A DNA stretch of 18,899 nt from JBOGGN01 sp050744165 (GTDB taxonomy: Bacteria > Actinomycetota > Acidimicrobiia > Acidimicrobiales > Palsa-688), in contig JBOGGN010000057.1 of NCBI GenBank assembly GCA_050744165.1, positions 1-18,899 of the forward strand, read 5' to 3'. Position 1 is the first letter of the stretch; every line of letters begins with the position of its first letter. Below are positions 15,400 to 18,899 of the stretch, in pieces. Both the position numbers and the translations under genes were made by a program. The notes beneath the pieces are model-generated. The model had not been told where the DNA came from. It worked only from the letters and a program-made list of their open reading frames with translations, and ran no database searches.

Positions 15400-15405
15400 T
15401 AGCGT
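15400..15405 (+). promoter_or_regulatory. -10 box before the lipoprotein operon
   Basis: TAGCGT ends 7 nt before ATG 15413 in the divergent intergenic region, with no Shine-Dalgarno between; leaderless arrangement. It also supports ATG 15413 over the in-frame upstream ATG 15326. Confidence 0.35.
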
Positions 15406-15412
15406 GCTGGCG

Positions 15413-16351
15413 ATGAGCGCCGGGCCTCGCCTCGTGGTGGTGCTGCTGGCGTTATGTTCCGCCGTGGTGGCCGGGTTGGCCGGGTGCTCGAGCAGCGCGC
15501 CGTCCGCGCCGCCGGATCTTGCCGCCGCTAGCGTCCCCACCGGCCCGCCGTCGAGTGAGGCACTGGCGGCGGTGGTCGCGGCGGCCAAATCCACGCTGCG
15601 TGAGCGGGCTCAGGTGTCGGTCCGGTTGGCCGCGTCGCAAGCGCTTGGCATCGCCGGCCGGGACGTCACCGGCAGCGGTCTTTTCGACCTCGGCACCGGC
15701 CGCGGGCGAGTGGATCTGGGACAGGTAACCGGCCCGGAACGGGTGCTCTTCCTTCCCCAAGCGGTCTTCGTGGCCCAGGCCGGCGGGGCGTCGGTCCTGC
15801 CGAAGGGAAAGGTCTGGATCTCCGCGGGCCTGACTGAGCAGTCCGTGGCGACCAATTTTCCCCAGTTCGTCACCCAAGTCGAGAGCCTCAATCCCTCGCT
15901 GTTGCTCTCCGAGCTCGAGTGGGGGTCGAGTTCGGCGGCACCGCTGGCGCCGGTGGGGGGGGAATCGGCGTACTCCGTGGTGGTCGACTTGGCCAAGGCC
16001 CAAGCGGGTGCCGCCAGCTCGTCGGGCTCGGCTGGCGCGGTCGCCGCTGCCGGTCCGTCGTCATCGGCACCCGCCTTCGATCGGGCCATCAGCTACCAGA
16101 TCACCGAGCAGAGCGGTGGATCCAGCCCGACGTTGACCGCCGAGGTGGTCGTCGATCACCAGGGCCGGGTCGTCGGCGCGCGCGGCACCCCGCCTGGTGC
16201 CGGCATTGGCACCGTCACCCTGTCGCTGTCCGGGTGGGGGGCTTCGGTGTCGGTCGTCGAGCCGCCCCGGTCCCAAGTGGTCGACATCTCGTCCCTGGCG
16301 CCCGGTGGCGAGCGGGAGAACGCGGCCGGGGGGGACTCCGACGGTGCCTGA
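15413..16351 (+). CDS. Lipoprotein, LppX/LprG-like in style
   Basis: 312 residues. The signal peptide has a hydrophobic core (LVVVLLALCSAVVAGLAG) and lipobox LAGC at 22-25, so Cys25 would be lipidated and the protein anchored outside the membrane. The mature part begins with a Ser/Ala/Pro linker, then alternating strands (GRDVTGSGLFDLGTGRGRVD, KVWISAG, SYQITEQ, VVVDHQGRVVGARG) resembling the mycobacterial LppX/LprG lipid-carrier fold; the family assignment is tentative. Its 3' end overlaps the ABC ATPase start by 8 bases, implying one operon and perhaps a shared export task. Confidence 0.72.
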   Translation: MSAGPRLVVVLLALCSAVVAGLAGCSSSAPSAPPDLAAASVPTGPPSSEALAAVVAAAKSTLRERAQVSVRLAASQALGIAGRDVTGSGLFDLGTGRGRVDLGQVTGPERVLFLPQAVFVAQAGGASVLPKGKVWISAGLTEQSVATNFPQFVTQVESLNPSLLLSELEWGSSSAAPLAPVGGESAYSVVVDLAKAQAGAASSSGSAGAVAAAGPSSSAPAFDRAISYQITEQSGGSSPTLTAEVVVDHQGRVVGARGTPPGAGIGTVTLSLSGWGASVSVVEPPRSQVVDISSLAPGGERENAAGGDSDGA

Positions 16352-17126
16352 GCTTTCGGCACCGAGCGGCGAAGGAGGGCCACCGGCGGTCGAGGTCCGA
16401 TCGGTGTCCAAGGTGCTCAGCGGGCGGGTGCGGGTGCTCGATGGCGCCGAGCTCACCGTGGCACCGGGCCAGGTAATGGGTCTGGCCGGGCCCAACGGGT
16501 CTGGCAAGTCGACCCTCCTCAAGGTTCTGCTGGGCCTTGTCCGGCCGAACGAGGGCAGCGTGTGGATCTTCGGTCAGCCAACCGGACCGGGCGCCCCCGT
16601 TCTCGCTCGAGTCGGGGTCTTGGTCGATGGGCCGGGGTTTCTGTCCTATCTCAGCGGCCGCCTCAACCTGGAGTTGGCCCAGCGCGCCAATCGCGCCCGG
16701 GTGTCCGACGATGACCTTCAGACCGCCCTGGGCAGCACCGGCCTCGGCGAGGCACTGGACCGGCCCTATCGGACGTACTCCCACGGTATGCGCTACCGCC
16801 TGGGGCTGGCCATGGCGATGATGGGCAACCCGGACCTGCTGCTGCTCGACGAGCCGACCACGGGGCTCGATCCGGCGCAGACCGACGAGGTGGAGGCCGC
16901 CATTCGCGCTCGGGCGGCGTCGGGCACCACCGTGGTGCTGTCGAGCCACGACCTGGGCTTTCTCGAGCGGCTGTGCTCCCATGCCGGCTTCCTGGTCGGC
17001 GGGCGGATCGACGGTGCCCGCCCGCTCTCGGACCTGATGGCGGCCGGCGGCTCCCTCCGAGGGGCCTACCTCCAAGTGCTCGACGGCGTTGCCCGGCTGC
17101 CGTCCCCCGCTGGCCGGCAACGGTGA
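16344..17126 (+). CDS. ABC transporter ATP-binding protein, NatA type
   Basis: 260 residues from GTG 16344, inside the end of the lipoprotein gene. Walker A GPNGSGKST (49-57); signature YSHGMRYRLGLA (Ser146 in place of the LSGGQ serine, as in many ABC-2 exporters); Walker B LLLLDEP with catalytic Glu170; D-loop GLD; and H-loop His202 in SSHDL. The short C-terminus has no extra domain. It should power the two downstream permeases. The stop overlaps the next start (GTGA). Confidence 0.92.
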   Translation: MPELSAPSGEGGPPAVEVRSVSKVLSGRVRVLDGAELTVAPGQVMGLAGPNGSGKSTLLKVLLGLVRPNEGSVWIFGQPTGPGAPVLARVGVLVDGPGFLSYLSGRLNLELAQRANRARVSDDDLQTALGSTGLGEALDRPYRTYSHGMRYRLGLAMAMMGNPDLLLLDEPTTGLDPAQTDEVEAAIRARAASGTTVVLSSHDLGFLERLCSHAGFLVGGRIDGARPLSDLMAAGGSLRGAYLQVLDGVARLPSPAGRQR

Positions 17127-17962
17127 TCGCCGCCGAATGGACCAAGCAGTGGCACCGGCGGCGCACCACCGTGCTCTTGGCCGCGGCCGCGGCGTTCCCG
17201 GTGGTGATGACCATCGCCCTCAAGATCGCCGGTTCGGGTAGCAACAACCAGGTCGGCGACTTGCCGCTTCTGATCGTCCCCGACCGATCGGGACTGTCGG
17301 TGCCGCTGATCGCGCTGTCGAGCACCATGCGGTTTTTCCTTCCCCTCCTGGTGGCGATCCTGGTGGGAGAGGTGGTGGCGGGCGAGGCGGCCGCCGGCAG
17401 TCTTCGCTACGCGCTGGCGCGACCCGTTTCTCGCACGCGACTGCTCGCGGCCAAGGCCGCCGTCTCGGCCGGTATCACCGTCATTGCGGTCACCGTCCTC
17501 GCGATCGCGTCGGTGATCGTTGGGTTGGCGGCCTTCGGCTGGCATTCCCTTCCGGTTGCCAACGGCGATCCCGCGGCCACCGGGGTGGTGCTGGCCCACT
17601 TCTCGGCGTGGTCCGCCCTCGGCAAACTTGCAGTGTCCAGCGCCTATGTGACCGGCGGGATGCTGAGTGTGCTGGCGTTCGGCCTGTTCCTCTCGGTCCT
17701 CACCAAGCGGCCGATCGTCGCCGTGGCCGGGGCCGCGGCCTTGAGCGTGGTGTCGCGAGTGTTCAACAGCGACTACCTCCCCGGTGTCGGCGCCGTGAGC
17801 CGGTACATGCCCAACCAGGACATCGATTTGTGGCAGCAGTTGTTTGTCCACGGAGCGGGCACCACCGGGATGGGCCGCTTTCTCGCCCTGCAGGTGGCCT
17901 ACGGGGCCGTCTTCCTGGTGGCGGCATGGTGGCTGTTCACACGTCGAGACGTGCTGGCATGA
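17123..17962 (+). CDS. ABC-2 type permease, first of two
   Basis: 279 residues from GTG 17123 (start and upstream stop overlap as GTGA). N-terminal AAEWTKQWHRRRT precedes about six hydrophobic segments; GEVVAGEAAAGSLRYALARPVSRTRLLAAK is the conserved cytoplasmic loop of ABC2_membrane_2-type permeases that follows the second helix. The C-terminus ends FTRRDVLA. It forms the membrane channel with the next gene product; the cargo is unknown. Confidence 0.88.
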   Translation: MIAAEWTKQWHRRRTTVLLAAAAAFPVVMTIALKIAGSGSNNQVGDLPLLIVPDRSGLSVPLIALSSTMRFFLPLLVAILVGEVVAGEAAAGSLRYALARPVSRTRLLAAKAAVSAGITVIAVTVLAIASVIVGLAAFGWHSLPVANGDPAATGVVLAHFSAWSALGKLAVSSAYVTGGMLSVLAFGLFLSVLTKRPIVAVAGAAALSVVSRVFNSDYLPGVGAVSRYMPNQDIDLWQQLFVHGAGTTGMGRFLALQVAYGAVFLVAAWWLFTRRDVLA

Positions 17963-18861
17963 CAGTCACCACGCCCGCCCGGGCCGCCCGCCCGGCTGCC
18001 CGGGCCACACGGCCGGTTCCGATGATGGCCATAGAGGCGGCCAAGCAGTTCCGCCGGCCCCGCACCGCCGCCGTCATCGGTGCCGCCGTCGCCGTTGAGC
18101 TCGCCGTGTGTGGGTTGCTCGCGGGGACCGGCAACGGTCAGCCAGAGCGCCTCGGGGACTGGGGGTCGGTCGTGCCCCGCGCCACCGGCTTCGCCCTCCC
18201 CCTGGTGGCGCTGAACGCCATGACCGTGCTGGCCTTCCCGGTGATTGCCAGCATCTTCGCAGGCGATGCCGTGGCCGGAGAGGCCGGATCCGGCGCCTTG
18301 CGCTACCTCGCCGCCCGCCCGGTAGCCCGGTGGCGGGTGCTCACTGCCAAAACGGCGGTGGCCGCCATCCTTACCATCGCCACCATGGTCGCTGCCTTCG
18401 CGGCCGCGCTCGTGGTGGGCCTGGTCTTCTTCGGCTGGCACCCCCTCGCCGTCGTCGACCTCCAGCACTCGACCGCGTTTCACCTGAGTGCCGCCAGCTT
18501 CGACGCTGGGACGGCGCTCATGCGCTCGGCCGCCATCCTCGGCGTGGTACTGGCCTCGACGGCCTCGGTGTTCGCCTTCTCCCTGCTGTTGTCCGTCCTG
18601 ACTGACCAAGCCTTCGCGGCGGTGGCGGGCGGCACCGGCCTGGCGTTTGTCTCACGGGCCCTTGACAACATTCCCGGCCTCCACGCCCTGAGCCCGTGGC
18701 TCCCGGTGACCGACGCCAGCACCACCGCCTGGTCCGGCCTCCTCGACAAACCGGCCGTCGTGGGACCGATCGCTCACCTCTTAATTGCGCAGGCGGTGTA
18801 CCTGGTGGCGCTCTCCGTCGCCGCTTTCGTGGTGTTCACGAAGAAGGACCTGCTGGCCTGA
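17959..18861 (+). CDS. ABC-2 type permease, second of two
   Basis: 300 residues from ATG 17959, overlapping the previous stop (ATGA). After an Ala/Arg-rich cytoplasmic N-terminus, the layout repeats the preceding permease: IEAAKQFRRPRT, a first helix, GDAVAGEAGSGALRYLAARPVARWRVLTAK, GLVFFGWHPLAV (compare GLAAFGWHSLPV upstream), and an FTKKDLLA end. It is clearly a tandem paralogue, so the transporter is probably a permease heterodimer. Confidence 0.88.
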   Translation: MTVTTPARAARPAARATRPVPMMAIEAAKQFRRPRTAAVIGAAVAVELAVCGLLAGTGNGQPERLGDWGSVVPRATGFALPLVALNAMTVLAFPVIASIFAGDAVAGEAGSGALRYLAARPVARWRVLTAKTAVAAILTIATMVAAFAAALVVGLVFFGWHPLAVVDLQHSTAFHLSAASFDAGTALMRSAAILGVVLASTASVFAFSLLLSVLTDQAFAAVAGGTGLAFVSRALDNIPGLHALSPWLPVTDASTTAWSGLLDKPAVVGPIAHLLIAQAVYLVALSVAAFVVFTKKDLLA

Positions 18862-18879
18862 CGAGGGGTGGGTCGGATA

Positions 18880-18899
18880 ACCCGCGTCCCCACGCGGGT
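18880..18899 (+). terminator. Terminator hairpin at the window edge
   Basis: ACCCGCGT (18880-18887) pairs perfectly with ACGCGGGT (18892-18899) around CCCC, 18 nt after the last permease stop. Any T tract lies outside the window. Confidence 0.6.

Overview
The window is GC-rich with strongly GC-biased third codon positions. It uses GTG starts, ATGA/GTGA gene overlaps and TANNNT -10 boxes set directly before start codons. The gene set includes an actinobacterial-type PAC2 protein, YbbN-like thioredoxin, LeuRS, holA, a FAAL-like ligase and a lipoprotein with a NatA-type ABC transporter. Together these suggest an actinobacterium, perhaps from the Acidimicrobiia; that placement is inference.

Bases 1-4400 are accessory. 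At the left edge is the end of an operon: a TenA/PqqC-like (heme-oxygenase-fold) protein overlapping a 96-codon ORF. That small ORF has three in-frame TGA codons where a TRASH/YHS-type metal-binding domain would have its second cysteine cluster. It reads as Cys-x2-Cys, 18 residues, then TGA-TGA-x-x-TGA, followed by 64 well-coded residues to TAA. This is the outstanding feature of the window, a candidate multi-selenocysteine protein. Facing it is a secreted Cys-rich protein I do not recognise. Next comes about 650 bp of gene-poor DNA, a detached polymorphic-toxin C-terminal tail with its Imm26-type immunity gene, an IS3-type orfA fragment, and a vapBC-like locus whose vapC is frameshifted and cut off at the IS fragment.

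Bases 4400-13000 are mostly housekeeping: leuS, a fatty-acyl-AMP/CoA ligase, a small nitroreductase, a convergent PAC2 gene, and then a forward run of ybbN-like thioredoxin, a degenerate dihydropteroate-synthase paralogue with a 51-bp tandem duplication, and holA.

Bases 13000-18899 are envelope functions. A large membrane-anchored beta-propeller protein (kelch-like plus PQQ-like repeats) is read leftwards. Divergent from it is a tightly overlapped operon of lipoprotein, ABC ATPase and two paralogous ABC-2 permeases, closed by a hairpin at the right edge. No tRNA, rRNA or CRISPR array was seen.
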